This document shows, piece after piece, positions 53,068 to 64,000 of a stretch of 64,000 nucleotides of DNA (position 1 is the first letter of the stretch; every line of letters starts with the position of its first letter). The notes beneath the pieces are model-generated. The model ran no database searches. It was not told where the DNA came from and was given only the letters and a program-made list of their open reading frames with translations. Both the position numbers and the translations under genes were made by a program. Source of the stretch: Deinococcus betulae (GTDB taxonomy: Bacteria; Deinococcota; Deinococci; Deinococcales; Deinococcaceae); contig NZ_JAIQXU010000013.1 in the NCBI RefSeq assembly GCF_020166395.1, positions 57,761 through 121,760 of the forward strand. The letters are read 5' to 3'.

Positions 53068-53073
53068 TAGACT
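53068..53073 (+). promoter_or_regulatory. -10 box ahead of prfA upstream ORF
   Basis: TAGACT ends six bases before the ATG at 53080, the spacing of leaderless starts in this window. The 5' end would therefore lie at the upstream ORF, not at prfA. Confidence 0.5.
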
Positions 53074-53079
53074 GCGTTC

Positions 53080-53145
53080 ATGTTCCCTGTGACCACCCCT
53101 ATTCTCCGCTGTCCGCCGTGGTGCGGGCAGTCCCCCGGCGCGTGA
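53080..53145 (+). CDS. Leaderless 21-codon upstream ORF of prfA
   Basis: The ATG follows a -10 box by six bases and opens a 21-codon frame rich in Pro and Cys, ending in TGA. That TGA overlaps the likely prfA start (GTGA), so ribosomes ending here can restart on prfA. It is too short for a domain call. It may be a leader peptide, or simply the coupling device for prfA translation. Confidence 0.45.
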   Translation: MFPVTTPILRCPPWCGQSPGA

Positions 53146-54242
53146 GCGCGCGCCTGACGGCCCTCGCTTCGGAATTTGGTCTGGTCGAGCGGGCGCTGGG
53201 GGACCCGGCCGCGCTGGCCGACCCCCGCGAGTACGCCCGCCTGACCCGCCGCCACCGCGAGCTGCTGCCCCTGATCACCGTGCTGCGCGAGCGAGACGGC
53301 GTGGACCGCGACCTGGCCGGCGCCCGCGAACTGCTGACCGACCCTGACATGCGGGAGCTGGCCGCTGGCGAGGTGCAGACCCTCGGCGCCCGCTTGACCG
53401 AGCTGGAAGCCGAACTGGTGGTGCTGCTGCTGCCCACCGACCCGGACGACCCTAAAGACGTGATTCTGGAACTGCGGGCCGGGGCCGGCGGCGCCGAAGC
53501 CGGGCTGTTTGTCATGGACCTGCTGCGGCTGTACACCCGCTACGCCGAGGGCCTGGGCCTGCGCCTGAACGTGCTGGACGCCAACGAGAGCGACCTGGGT
53601 GGGGCCAGCAAGGTGGTGGCCGAGGTCACGGGCGACGGGGCTTACCGCGCCTTCAAATGGGAGCGCGGGGTCCACCGGGTGCAGCGCGTGCCCGCCACCG
53701 AAAGCCAGGGCCGCATTCACACCAGCACGGTGACCGTCGCCGTGCTGCCCGAAGCCGAGCAGGGCGAGGTGCAGCTGGACCTGTCCGAGGTGCGGATTGA
53801 CGTGTTCCGCTCGCAGGGTGCGGGCGGGCAGGGCGTCAATACCACCGACTCGGCCGTGCGCGCTGTCTACCGCGCCGGGACCCCCGATGAAATCATGGTG
53901 GTCTGTCAGGACGGCCGCTCGCAGATTAAAAACCGCGAAAAGGCGCTGCAGGTGCTCGCCGCCCGCCTGGCCGAGCGGGAGCGCGCTGCCCGCGAAGCCC
54001 AGGAACGCTCGGAGCGCGCTGCCCAGGTGGGCACGGGCGACCGCAGCGAGAAGATTCGCACCTACAACTACCCGCAAAACCGCGTCACCGACCACCGCCT
54101 CGAAGGCGAGGACAAGAACCACCCCCTGGACAGCGTGATGACCGGCGTGCTGGCCCCGGTGGTGGGGGCGCTGGCGCGTGCCCAGCGCGAACAGCAACTG
54201 CTGGAGATGGCCGGGGGAGACGAGCAGCATGGGGCGGCGTGA
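53142..54242 (+). CDS. prfA: Peptide chain release factor 1
   Basis: From the GTG at 53142 this gives 366 residues, a normal RF1 length. It ends translation at UAA and UAG. The tripeptide PAT (residues 184-186) in [14 protein letters not shown] marks RF1 rather than RF2, and the catalytic GGQ is at 228-230 in [19 protein letters not shown] at 53118 would add eight residues and overlap the upstream ORF more. I prefer 53142 because the N-terminus [12 protein letters not shown] fits RF1 and the start overlaps the leader stop. Confidence 0.95.
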   Translation: MSARLTALASEFGLVERALGDPAALADPREYARLTRRHRELLPLITVLRERDGVDRDLAGARELLTDPDMRELAAGEVQTLGARLTELEAELVVLLLPTDPDDPKDVILELRAGAGGAEAGLFVMDLLRLYTRYAEGLGLRLNVLDANESDLGGASKVVAEVTGDGAYRAFKWERGVHRVQRVPATESQGRIHTSTVTVAVLPEAEQGEVQLDLSEVRIDVFRSQGAGGQGVNTTDSAVRAVYRAGTPDEIMVVCQDGRSQIKNREKALQVLAARLAERERAAREAQERSERAAQVGTGDRSEKIRTYNYPQNRVTDHRLEGEDKNHPLDSVMTGVLAPVVGALARAQREQQLLEMAGGDEQHGAA

Positions 54243-54723
54243 CCTGCTGGTGGCCGCCGGTATTCTGCGCGACCGCTTTGGGCGGGTGCTGCTGGTGGGC
54301 AATGACTGGCAGGGGCATGGCCGCGTGCGCCACACGCTGCCCGGCGGCGTTGTCGAGCCGGGCGAGACCCTGCCCGAGGCCCTGTACCGCGAGATCTACG
54401 AGGAAACGGGTCTAAAGCTGACCGGCATCAAGCACATGGCCTACACCGTCCATATTGAGGATGAGCGCCGGGGCGAGCGCGCCATTGCGGTCGCCTTTGA
54501 GGCCACCTGGGACGGTCTGCTCAACCCCGCCGACCCCGACGGCTTTATCGTGGAGGCGCGCTTTTGCACCCCTGACGAGGCCCTGGAAAAAATCGAGGCC
54601 CCGCCCATGCGCGAGCCGCTGAGTGACTACCTGAAAACCGGCGAACCCGGCCGCTTCTACGCCTTCAAAGGCTGGGACGGCCGGGGCGGATTACGGATTC
54701 CAGCCCTTAAGCCCAGAACCTGA
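54229..54723 (+). CDS. NUDIX hydrolase
   Basis: This 164-residue protein carries the NUDIX box [20 protein letters not shown] followed by ETGL, with the catalytic REIYEE. The substrate is unknown; the family cleaves nucleoside diphosphate derivatives and is expanded in Deinococcus. The ATG at 54229 has GGGGGAG upstream and lies 14 bases inside the prfA 3' end, so the two are co-translated. A longer upstream frame lies within prfA and is rejected. Confidence 0.92.
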   Translation: MGRRDLLVAAGILRDRFGRVLLVGNDWQGHGRVRHTLPGGVVEPGETLPEALYREIYEETGLKLTGIKHMAYTVHIEDERRGERAIAVAFEATWDGLLNPADPDGFIVEARFCTPDEALEKIEAPPMREPLSDYLKTGEPGRFYAFKGWDGRGGLRIPALKPRT

Positions 54724-54860
54724 GACGACTTCCGCTGAATGACGGCACAGCAAATCAGGGCACTGCCTGCGCCTCTAGATCGCGCCATCCGTACATTCTC
54801 TTGCTCGTTCCGCTTGGAATGAATTAAGCAGAACGCTTGATTCACTCGAAGTCGGTCTGA
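54722..54860 (-). repeat. Dispersed repeat, family A copy 9 (long form, minus orientation)
   Basis: Read on the minus strand it contains AGCGTTCTGCTTAATTCATT, later CGGATGGCGCGATCTAGAGG, and ends near TTCAGCGGAAG. This follows copy 2b with a deletion of about 17 bases. Confidence 0.68.
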
Positions 54861-54865
54861 ACAGG

Positions 54866-54902
54866 ACCGCGCCCCGGAGGTTTAATGGCTCCGGGGCGCG
54901 GT
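54866..54902. terminator. Strong hairpin between NUDIX gene and greA
   Basis: A perfect 13-pair stem, ACCGCGCCCCGGA / TCCGGGGCGCGGT, has an 11-base loop. Neither side has a good T run, so it may act with Rho or protect RNA ends. Confidence 0.55.
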
Positions 54903-54952
54903 GCTGAAAGGAGACAGGGCGCAGCGCGCCGTCTGTTTCCCTCAATCCTGCT

Positions 54953-55423
54953 TTACACGTAATCCACGCTGAGAATCTCGAACTCGGCGGTGCCTTTGGG
55001 CAGCTGTACCGTGACCTTCTCGCCGGCCCGTTTTCCGCTCAGGGCCTTGCCGATGGGGCTGGCGTCGCTGATTTTGCCCTTGAGCACGTCCACCTCGTAG
55101 GTGCCCACCAGCTCAAACTGGTGTTCCTTGCCCTTGGCGTCCTTAACGCGCACCTTCGCGCCCAGCCCGGCGCCGCCCGAAGCGTCTTCCTCGACAATCA
55201 TGGAGCGCTCGACCTGGCTTTCCAGCTCGGCAATGCGGGCCTCATTTTCGCTCTGCTGCATGCGGGCTTCGTCGTAGGCCGCACTTTCGCGCAGGTCGCC
55301 GTCGGCGATGGCGCGCCCCATGTTCTCGGAGATTTCCTCGCGCTTGGTGGTTTTCAGGAAGTGCAGGGTTTCCAGCAATTTGTCATACCCGCGCTGGGTC
55401 ATGGTGATGCGTTCTCTGGTCAT
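54953..55423 (-). CDS. greA: Transcription elongation factor GreA
   Basis: This 156-residue protein rescues stalled RNA polymerase by stimulating RNA cleavage. The N-terminal coiled coil carries ADGDLRESAAYDEAR, keeping the acidic Asp and Glu of the catalytic tip, which supports GreA rather than an inhibitory Gfh1-type factor. The C-terminal domain shows ISDASPIGKALSGKRAGE. The ATG lies nine bases after TATACT. Confidence 0.94.
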   Translation of the reverse strand: MTRERITMTQRGYDKLLETLHFLKTTKREEISENMGRAIADGDLRESAAYDEARMQQSENEARIAELESQVERSMIVEEDASGGAGLGAKVRVKDAKGKEHQFELVGTYEVDVLKGKISDASPIGKALSGKRAGEKVTVQLPKGTAEFEILSVDYV

Positions 55424-55432
55424 AGACAGTCA

Positions 55433-55438
55433 AGTATA
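55433..55438 (-). promoter_or_regulatory. -10 box of greA
   Basis: TATACT on the minus strand lies nine bases before the greA ATG, leaving at most a few leader bases. Confidence 0.5.
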
Positions 55439-55552
55439 GGCGGAGGCCGGCAAAGAAGAGGCGACATCCTGGGCTGGAGGCCAGGCGCATCTGCCCACAC
55501 TTGGTAAAGGCTGTCCTCAGCGCCGCCCCACCCAGGGTGCGTGGGCGGCGCG

Positions 55553-55558
55553 TAGGCT
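55553..55558 (+). promoter_or_regulatory. -10 box, leaderless transcript
   Basis: TAGGCT ends six bases before the ATG at 55565. Confidence 0.5.
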
Positions 55559-55564
55559 CGGCGC

Positions 55565-55903
55565 ATGACCCGAGATGACCATATTGACCGCGACCAAGGC
55601 TTCGCCCCCGAAGGCGAGGTGCGCGACGACGGCACCACTGGTGAGCTGGTCAACGACAAGATGGCCGCCGAGAGCATCCTGCGTGCCGACACGATGGCGG
55701 AAAGCGCCAACCCCAACGACCAGCCCGGCTTTAACGATGGGCGCCTGGGTGGCAGCGACTTTGAAGACCGCCAGGGCACGCCCAACAACGACGGCGACAG
55801 CGACCTGGAAGGCCGCGCCGAGGGGGGCGAAGGCACCCACCGCAGCGGCGGCATTGACGGCGGCCCCGAACGGGCGACGCCGCTGCCCGGCACCGACAAG
55901 TAA
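55565..55903 (+). CDS. Small acidic hydrophilic protein, likely disordered
   Basis: This 112-residue protein is rich in Asp, Glu, Gly and Asn, with no Cys, no Trp and almost no hydrophobic core. It ends in Gly-rich sequence (EGRAEGGEGTHRSGGIDGG). The composition resembles hydrophilin-like proteins linked to desiccation stress, an idea from composition only. It has a leaderless-type start. Family A copy 10 begins two bases after its stop. Confidence 0.65.
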   Translation: MTRDDHIDRDQGFAPEGEVRDDGTTGELVNDKMAAESILRADTMAESANPNDQPGFNDGRLGGSDFEDRQGTPNNDGDSDLEGRAEGGEGTHRSGGIDGGPERATPLPGTDK

Positions 55904-55904
55904 A

Positions 55905-56043
55905 ACGGACTCCGATTCAATCCTTTGCAACAACGGTTGAATCCGAGCAGAGCAACTTGTCAAGCTGTGGAGCAGAGCGGGTTCCGGGCATGGAGTTTGC
56001 AAACCCGTTCTGGTTTGTCAACGGAACAGACGGGATCCGTCTA
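55905..56043 (+). repeat. Dispersed repeat, family A copy 10 (short form)
   Basis: It runs from ACGGACTCCGATTCAATCC to GACGGGATCCGTCT, with near-inverted ends. The middle GCGGGTTCCGGGCATGGAG and TTTGCAAACCCGTTCTGG match copy 6. Confidence 0.8.
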
Positions 56044-56062
56044 AAGAGGTAAATGAAATGAA

Positions 56063-56093
56063 GGAGGCCAGCACCTTTCACGGGCTGGCCTCC
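56063..56093 (-). terminator. Intrinsic terminator of the HD-domain gene
   Basis: A ten-pair stem, GGAGGCCAGC / GCTGGCCTCC, is followed on the minus strand by TTCATTTCATTT. Confidence 0.8.
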
Positions 56094-56105
56094 TTGTGCA
56101 TTTGC

Positions 56106-57951
<1,846 letters not shown>

Positions 57952-58050
57952 GGCGTCCATCCTGCCACACGGGGCCGCGCGGCGGTGTGCCCAGGGCGGC
58001 GCGGAGCCCTGGGCGAGCGTGGGACCGGGCACAGGACAGGCGGCCCTTCG

Positions 58051-58180
58051 CACCGACTCTGGTTAAATCGTTTGCCAAGACGATTCAGTCCGAATGGGGG
58101 AGGAGAGAAACAGGTTCCAGGCATGACACTGACACATCCGTGTCCTCCCGATGTGGCAACGAAACAGACGCAGTCCCTCT
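58051..58180 (+). repeat. Dispersed repeat, family A copy 11 (short form, diverged)
   Basis: It begins ACCGACTCTGGTTAAATCG and has AAATCGTTTG then AGACGATTCAG, which still pair in part. It continues with ACAGGTTCCAGGCATGACAC and ends CGAAACAGACGCAGTCC. Confidence 0.68.
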
Positions 58181-58196
58181 CAGCCTCACAAGCCCA

Positions 58197-58228
58197 CAAA
58201 AAAAGATGACCGCGCCGCTGCGGTCATC
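58197..58228 (-). terminator. Intrinsic terminator of the nucleoside phosphorylase gene
   Basis: GATGACCGC and GCGGTCATC form a nine-pair stem with a six-base loop, followed on the minus strand by TTTTTTT. Confidence 0.9.
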
Positions 58229-58282
58229 TCTACCTTCAAATGGGTTGCCCAGAGCAAACAGTTCGCCTCTTGAATCCTGGCC

Positions 58283-59002
58283 TCAGTCTTTGGCAGCCAG
58301 CGTCCCAATCGCGTCCAGGGCCACGCGCACCATGCGGTCCACGCCAGCGGCCAGCACGTCGTCGGGCACCAGTTGGGGGTCGCCAATATCATTGCTGCAG
58401 GCGGTCAGGCAGGCGGCGCGCAGGCCACGCTGGGCCGCCACCAGAAAAATGGCGCTGGCTTCCATCTCGAAGCCCAGCACGCCCCGGCCGGCCCACAGGC
58501 GCGCGTGTTCAGGGGTGCTGGCGTAAAAGGCGTCCTCGGTCATGATGAGCCCGACGTGGTGCGGCGCGCCCTGTGCGCGGGCCGCCTGAACCGAGGCCTC
58601 GACGACCTCAAAGCTGGCGGCTGGCGCGTAAGGGGCGCCGCCCAGCAGCTGCCGCGTGGTGCCGTCGTTGGGCACAGCGGCGGTGGCAATTACGAGGTCG
58701 CCGGGGGCCACGCTGGGGGTCGCGCCGCCCAGGGTGCCCACCCGAATCAGGGTTTTAGCACCCAGCCGCGCCAGTTCTTCGGCCACGATGGCCGCGCTGG
58801 GACAGCCCATGCCGGTGGTCTGCACGCTGACGGGCACGCCCTGGTAGGTGCCCGTAAAGCCCAGCAGTTGCCGGTGCGAGGTGTATTCCCGCGCGCCTTC
58901 CAGGTAGGTCTGGGCGATATGACGGGCGCGGTTGGGGTCGCCGGGCAGCAGCACATAAGGAGCGACATCGCCGCGAACAGCACGAACATGAATCTGGCTC
59001 AT
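58283..59002 (-). CDS. deoD: Purine-nucleoside phosphorylase
   Basis: This 239-residue cytoplasmic enzyme splits purine nucleosides with phosphate for salvage. It matches the hexameric NP-II/DeoD type: LLPGDPNRARHIAQTYLE, the active-site TTGMGCPSAAIVAEEL, and RVGTLGGATPSVAPGDLVIA with GFEMEASAIFLVA. The catalytic Asp is in CSNDIGDP. The start lies six bases after TATACT. Confidence 0.94.
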   Translation of the reverse strand: MSQIHVRAVRGDVAPYVLLPGDPNRARHIAQTYLEGAREYTSHRQLLGFTGTYQGVPVSVQTTGMGCPSAAIVAEELARLGAKTLIRVGTLGGATPSVAPGDLVIATAAVPNDGTTRQLLGGAPYAPAASFEVVEASVQAARAQGAPHHVGLIMTEDAFYASTPEHARLWAGRGVLGFEMEASAIFLVAAQRGLRAACLTACSNDIGDPQLVPDDVLAAGVDRMVRVALDAIGTLAAKD

Positions 59003-59008
59003 GCGGTG

Positions 59009-59014
59009 AGTATA
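59009..59014 (-). promoter_or_regulatory. -10 box, leaderless deoD transcript
   Basis: TATACT on the minus strand ends six bases before the ATG at 59002. Confidence 0.6.
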
Positions 59015-59310
59015 GGCAGGGCAGGTAGCTGCTTTCCCACCCGTCATCGGTGTGGGAAGAGCCTCAAGCGCGACCGTCTTTACTCATGAGGGCCAAGCGT
59101 GATGATCCTGACAGGTTTCTCACCTCCCAGGCTTAAAAGCTCCGCAGAGGCTTGAAAGACCCTCTCATTGAGGCAGCACCTCTTTTCATCTTGTTCCCAT
59201 TTCACACCTTCAAGTCAGACTCTTCTCATCTGTCAGTGGGTCAGCAGCGTCTACGCCCGCTGAAATTCACAAAGACCTCACTCCCGCTCCCTACGGTGGG
59301 CAAAGGAGGA

Positions 59311-59340
59311 CAGGTCACGTTCCGCTGACCTGCCTTTTTT
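59311..59340 (+). terminator. Intrinsic terminator inside the leader of the SLH gene
   Basis: CAGGTCA pairs with TGACCTG around an eight-base loop and is followed by CC and TTTTTT. It ends only 20 bases before the ATG. A second GGAGG lies just before the stem at about 59305. Confidence 0.7.
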
Positions 59341-59360
59341 GAACCGAAGGAGAACCTCAC

Positions 59361-60563
59361 ATGCGTAAACCACTGTTCCTTGCGTCCACCCTGGCTCTGA
59401 GCCTTGGCGTTGCCAGCGCCCAGACCACCACTACGACCACCACTGCGGCCCCTGCCCAGGTGACCCTGAGCGACGTGCCCGCTGGTCACTGGGCCAAGGA
59501 CGCCGTTGACCGCATTGTTCAGTGTGGACTGATTCAAGGGTTCCCCGACGGCACATACCGTGGCAACGAAAACCTGACCCGTTATCAGGCCGCGCTGATT
59601 TTCTACCGCGCCCTGCAGGCCGGCGCCCTGGCCAACTGCGGCTTTACCGCCGGCGACATGACGGCCATCGGCAACGGCATGCAGGAAGTCAGCACCGAGC
59701 TGGCCGCCATTGCCACCCGCGTCACCGACCTGGAGCGCCTCAGCGCCGAGCAGCAGGCCCGCATTGACGCCCTGGAAGCCCGTATCGCTGACGTGAGCGC
59801 GCCCGGCGCAGCCTCGGCGGACGTGACGGCGCTGCAGGCCCGCATTGACGCGCTGGAAGCGGCCATTCGTAATATCCCCGCCGGTCCTGCTGGCCCCGCC
59901 GGCCCTGCGGGTCCCGCTGGTCCTGCCGGTCCTGCTGGTACGCAAGGCCCCGCCGGCACCAGCGCCAGCGGCACCGTGACCACGACCCCGCCCGTCACCA
60001 CCCCGCCCACTGTCGTGATTGGCGACCCCGTTCCTACTACCCCCGAAGCCACGCGGGGCCTGTACGCCGGCGTTGCGGTGGGTGCCAAAGCCGCCGGAAC
60101 TGGCTCGCAGTGCCTGTCGCTGGGTGGGAACGCCGCCACCCGCACGAACGTCAACTACTGCCTGAACGGCACGGCCATCGTGGGCTCGAGCAACGTTATT
60201 GGTGCCATCGGCGCCCGTGCGGCCGTGGAATACCAGCCCGGCTACAACGGCGTCAGCGCTGATGTGAACGCTACCTACGACATCGGCTCGGGCAACCTGA
60301 CCCCCTACGTGGGCGCCGGTCTGGGTCTGACCAGCAGCCAAGCCCGCACCACGGGCGGCGTGAGCACCACCACCAACGCCACCGACGTGTACGCCAATGT
60401 CCTGTTGGGTGCCGACTACCGCGTGACTGACAGCATCTCGGTGTTCGTGGAAGGCAACGGCCGCTATTACCTGAGCAACAAAGGCGGCGGCACGGGCCTG
60501 ACCAGCACCGCCAGCAACGGCTTTACCGGCGGCGTTAAGGCTGGCCTGAAGTTCTACTTCTAA
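59361..60563 (+). CDS. SLH-domain envelope protein with collagen-like linker and beta-barrel
   Basis: This 400-residue protein has a signal peptide (1-20) and a Thr-rich linker. An SLH domain follows at about 34-88 (VPAGHWAKDAVDRIV, QGFPDGTYRGNENLTRYQAA), then a coiled coil at about 105-170. A collagen-like Gly-Pro-Ala repeat lies at 172-199, then a C-terminal half that looks like an eight-strand outer-membrane barrel ending in GLKFYF. It probably ties the outer membrane to peptidoglycan-linked polymers, like other SLH-barrel proteins of this phylum. It is much shorter than SlpA. AAGGAGAACC precedes the ATG. Confidence 0.88.
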   Translation: MRKPLFLASTLALSLGVASAQTTTTTTTAAPAQVTLSDVPAGHWAKDAVDRIVQCGLIQGFPDGTYRGNENLTRYQAALIFYRALQAGALANCGFTAGDMTAIGNGMQEVSTELAAIATRVTDLERLSAEQQARIDALEARIADVSAPGAASADVTALQARIDALEAAIRNIPAGPAGPAGPAGPAGPAGPAGTQGPAGTSASGTVTTTPPVTTPPTVVIGDPVPTTPEATRGLYAGVAVGAKAAGTGSQCLSLGGNAATRTNVNYCLNGTAIVGSSNVIGAIGARAAVEYQPGYNGVSADVNATYDIGSGNLTPYVGAGLGLTSSQARTTGGVSTTTNATDVYANVLLGADYRVTDSISVFVEGNGRYYLSNKGGGTGLTSTASNGFTGGVKAGLKFYF

Positions 60564-60582
60564 GAGCCGCACACTTGAAGGG

Positions 60583-60606
60583 GCCCTCCGTCATGGAGGG
60601 CTTTTT
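60583..60606 (+). terminator. Intrinsic terminator of the SLH gene
   Basis: GCCCTCC and GGAGGGC form a seven-pair stem with loop GTCAT, followed by TTTTT. Confidence 0.9.
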
Positions 60607-60817
60607 GCTTTGTCTGAGCGGCAAGGATTGAGCACTCATGGCAGCACACCTGGGCAGCTGTTTGTTTCTCACAGAGGTTGCCTTGGGTAAGAACAACAGA
60701 GGTAACAGCCCTATCCACCATCGTTCTCCTACCTCTGTCCATGGTGCCCCGTTCGCTGCTCACCTGGGTCTCCTGCTGAACGCGAGATCAGCCCGGCCTC
60801 TGCACACCCAGACGGGC

Positions 60818-60823
60818 TACACT
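60818..60823 (+). promoter_or_regulatory. -10 box, leaderless LapA-recJ transcript
   Basis: TACACT is followed by seven G residues and then the ATG at 60831. Confidence 0.5.
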
Positions 60824-60830
60824 GGGGGGG

Positions 60831-61165
60831 ATGCGCCTTGTTTCCTTCCTTCAGGTGCTGTTTCTGCTGGGTCTGCTGGCTTACCTGGCGCTGGTGACCC
60901 TGGAAAACCCTGGCCTGGTGCGCTTGCCTCTGCCGCTGGGCAGCGGTGAACTGACCGTGTCGGTAGGGGCCGGGGTGGCGGTGTTTGCCCTGCTGGGGGC
61001 CGTGTTTTCTGCGCTCCTGTGCCTGCCGGGCGTCTGGCGCGAACGGGCACGCCGGGGCCGTGAGGCCCGGCTGCGCCGCTCGGCCGAGGACCGCCTGACG
61101 GCCACCTTGCAGGCGCGCCTGGGCGGCATGGGCGCGGCCCCCGACCCCCGCGAAGAGGCGGGCCT

Positions 61166-61169
<4 letters not shown>
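60831..61169 (+). CDS. LapA-domain (DUF1049) membrane protein
   Basis: This 112-residue protein has two membrane segments, at about 5-24 and 43-66, followed by an Arg/Glu-rich cytoplasmic helix (WRERARRGREARLRRSAEDRL). That is the build of LapA/DUF1049 proteins, linked to envelope assembly in Gram-negative bacteria. The exact function here is unknown. Its stop overlaps the recJ GTG by four bases (GTGA). Confidence 0.82.
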
Positions 61170-63304
<2,135 letters not shown>

Positions 63305-63306
63305 GC

Positions 63307-63346
63307 ACAAGAAGAGGGGGGGCGCTGACTTAGCGCCCTCCTCCTG
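63307..63346 (+). terminator. Hairpin after recJ
   Basis: GGGCGCT pairs with AGCGCCC around five bases, and the flanking AGG/CCT and CACA/TGTG bases extend the pairing. There is no T run. Confidence 0.55.
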
Positions 63347-63482
63347 TGGTTGCTGATGAGCGCTACGGCCACGTCATGCTCGAATCCCCCAGATGGCGCA
63401 ACCTGTCCTGTTGAGCTCACTCAGCGTCCAAGGCCTGAACTAGGGCGTGTGCTTACGGGAAGTGACTCAGATAGTGTGAGGC

Positions 63483-63992
63483 GTGCTGGCGCTCATCCAC
63501 GATCTCGCCCTAAAGCAACTGAAGGCTGAAGTTGCCCAGTACCCGCGAATGAACGGATATACCCAACTTGAGGTTGTGTCGATCCAGGCACTCCGTTCCA
63601 TGGGGACGACTCAGAACGACATTCTAGATGCTCTCTATGAACGCTGGGCTGCACACGATGCCATCGCAGTACACCGGGTCGCTCACCCACTGAGAGAACC
63701 ATTGTCTTCGATTGAGTGCTTTGATGGATACGACGACTACGAATACAGCGTTTGTGATGCGCTTGAGGCCTTGACGTACGAGCTCAAGGGAGGGTCTGGG
63801 ATTGGGCATCTTGCCGATACAGTGCCTTCAGAGAAGGCGGCTGAGCTGGCTGCACGTTTCTTCGCCTTGTTTCAAGCACCTCGAGCCTACCGAGGTCTTG
63901 GTTGGGGCGATCCGTTTTACGCCTTTGAACAGGGTGTTGTGCTCCTGGATGAGGATCGCGCTGGATGCTTCCTGATCATCGAAAGCGATTGA
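63483..63992 (+). CDS. Hypothetical protein of atypical composition
   Basis: This 169-residue soluble protein has no signal peptide and no family I recognise. It is helical at the start (LALIHDLALKQLKAEVAQ) and acidic/aromatic in the middle (SIECFDGYDDYEYSVCDALEAL). Codon use is clearly less GC-biased than in recJ, with many A/T third positions, which suggests recent acquisition or low expression. The GTG start lies five bases after TAGTGT. The C-terminus resembles immunity-type small proteins only in length and acidity, so I assign no function. Confidence 0.7.
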   Translation: MLALIHDLALKQLKAEVAQYPRMNGYTQLEVVSIQALRSMGTTQNDILDALYERWAAHDAIAVHRVAHPLREPLSSIECFDGYDDYEYSVCDALEALTYELKGGSGIGHLADTVPSEKAAELAARFFALFQAPRAYRGLGWGDPFYAFEQGVVLLDEDRAGCFLIIESD

Positions 63993-64000
63993 GTAGACTC

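Larger units (their letters stand above)
59003..59360. other. Intergenic region with the SLH-gene leader
   Basis: No gene is supported apart from a 16-codon frame near 59086 without a ribosome binding site. The region is lower in GC than its neighbours. It holds a terminator hairpin at 59311-59340 and the AAGGAGAACC ribosome binding site of the SLH gene. The promoter of that gene is not clear. Confidence 0.5.

Noticed and set aside
53118..53145. A sequencing frameshift joining the leader ORF to prfA
   Set aside because: RF1 is complete from the GTG at 53142 and the leader peptide does not resemble the RF1 N-terminus, so overlap by design is simpler, though -1 slippage is not excluded.

Overview
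The window looks like a chromosomal segment of a Deinococcus species. It is high-GC and densely coded. It carries carotenoid genes (phytoene synthase and desaturase), a TamB-like envelope protein and an SLH-domain/beta-barrel envelope protein. At least seventeen transcription units have a TANNNT -10 box 6-7 bases before the start codon, the leaderless layout known from Deinococcus. The genus is inferred from gene content and protein recognition, not from a database search. I see no prophage, transposase, CRISPR array, rRNA or replication origin; there is one tRNA gene.

Layout. 1-6.6 kb: 5' part of a very large TamB-like protein, acylphosphatase, a P-loop kinase, OsmC, an alpha/beta hydrolase. 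6.9-16.1 kb: astacin-type lipoprotein protease, crtI/crtB with a methyltransferase, a holin-like membrane protein pair, a Fur-family regulator, a large HExxH lipoprotein. 16.3-18.9 kb: a SAM-I riboswitch followed by overlapping metY-metX. 19-30 kb: glycosyltransferase-folD, a TetR regulator, proB, an exported glucodextranase-C-like protein with an EamA transporter, a DUF4127 protein and a MacB/Lol-like ABC transporter. 30-35 kb: exported proteins, alr, a NmrA-like reductase. 35-42 kb: the rpsB-tsf-pyrH-frr-cdsA-dxr-rseP cluster on the minus strand, cut up by terminators and repeats. 42-50.6 kb: phosphotransferase, uppP, DinB, a barnase-type lipoprotein RNase and barstar pair with a small ORF between them, scpA-trpS, a SurA/PpiD-like foldase. 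50.6-64 kb: tRNA-Arg(CCG), a SIS-like protein, hom, prfA preceded by a leaderless upstream ORF, NUDIX, greA, HD phosphohydrolase, enoyl-CoA hydratase, purine nucleoside phosphorylase, the SLH/collagen-like/barrel protein, LapA-recJ and a lower-GC hypothetical.

Themes. Methionine supply is covered by hom, metX and metY, with metY-metX under the riboswitch. Envelope biogenesis is over-represented (TamB, SLH protein, foldase, uppP, rseP, alr, several lipoproteins).

The most notable non-coding signal is two families of dispersed intergenic repeats. Family A (about eleven copies or remnants) has near-inverted ends and internal hairpins whose sequences differ while pairing is kept. Family B has two copies with nested hairpins. 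They resemble the small non-coding repeats described in D. radiodurans and have a MITE-like form. I found no clear complete novel multi-gene system. The best leads are the repeats, the barnase/small-ORF/barstar unit, the leaderless uORF coupled to prfA, the terminator in the SLH-gene leader and the Cys motif in TrpRS.
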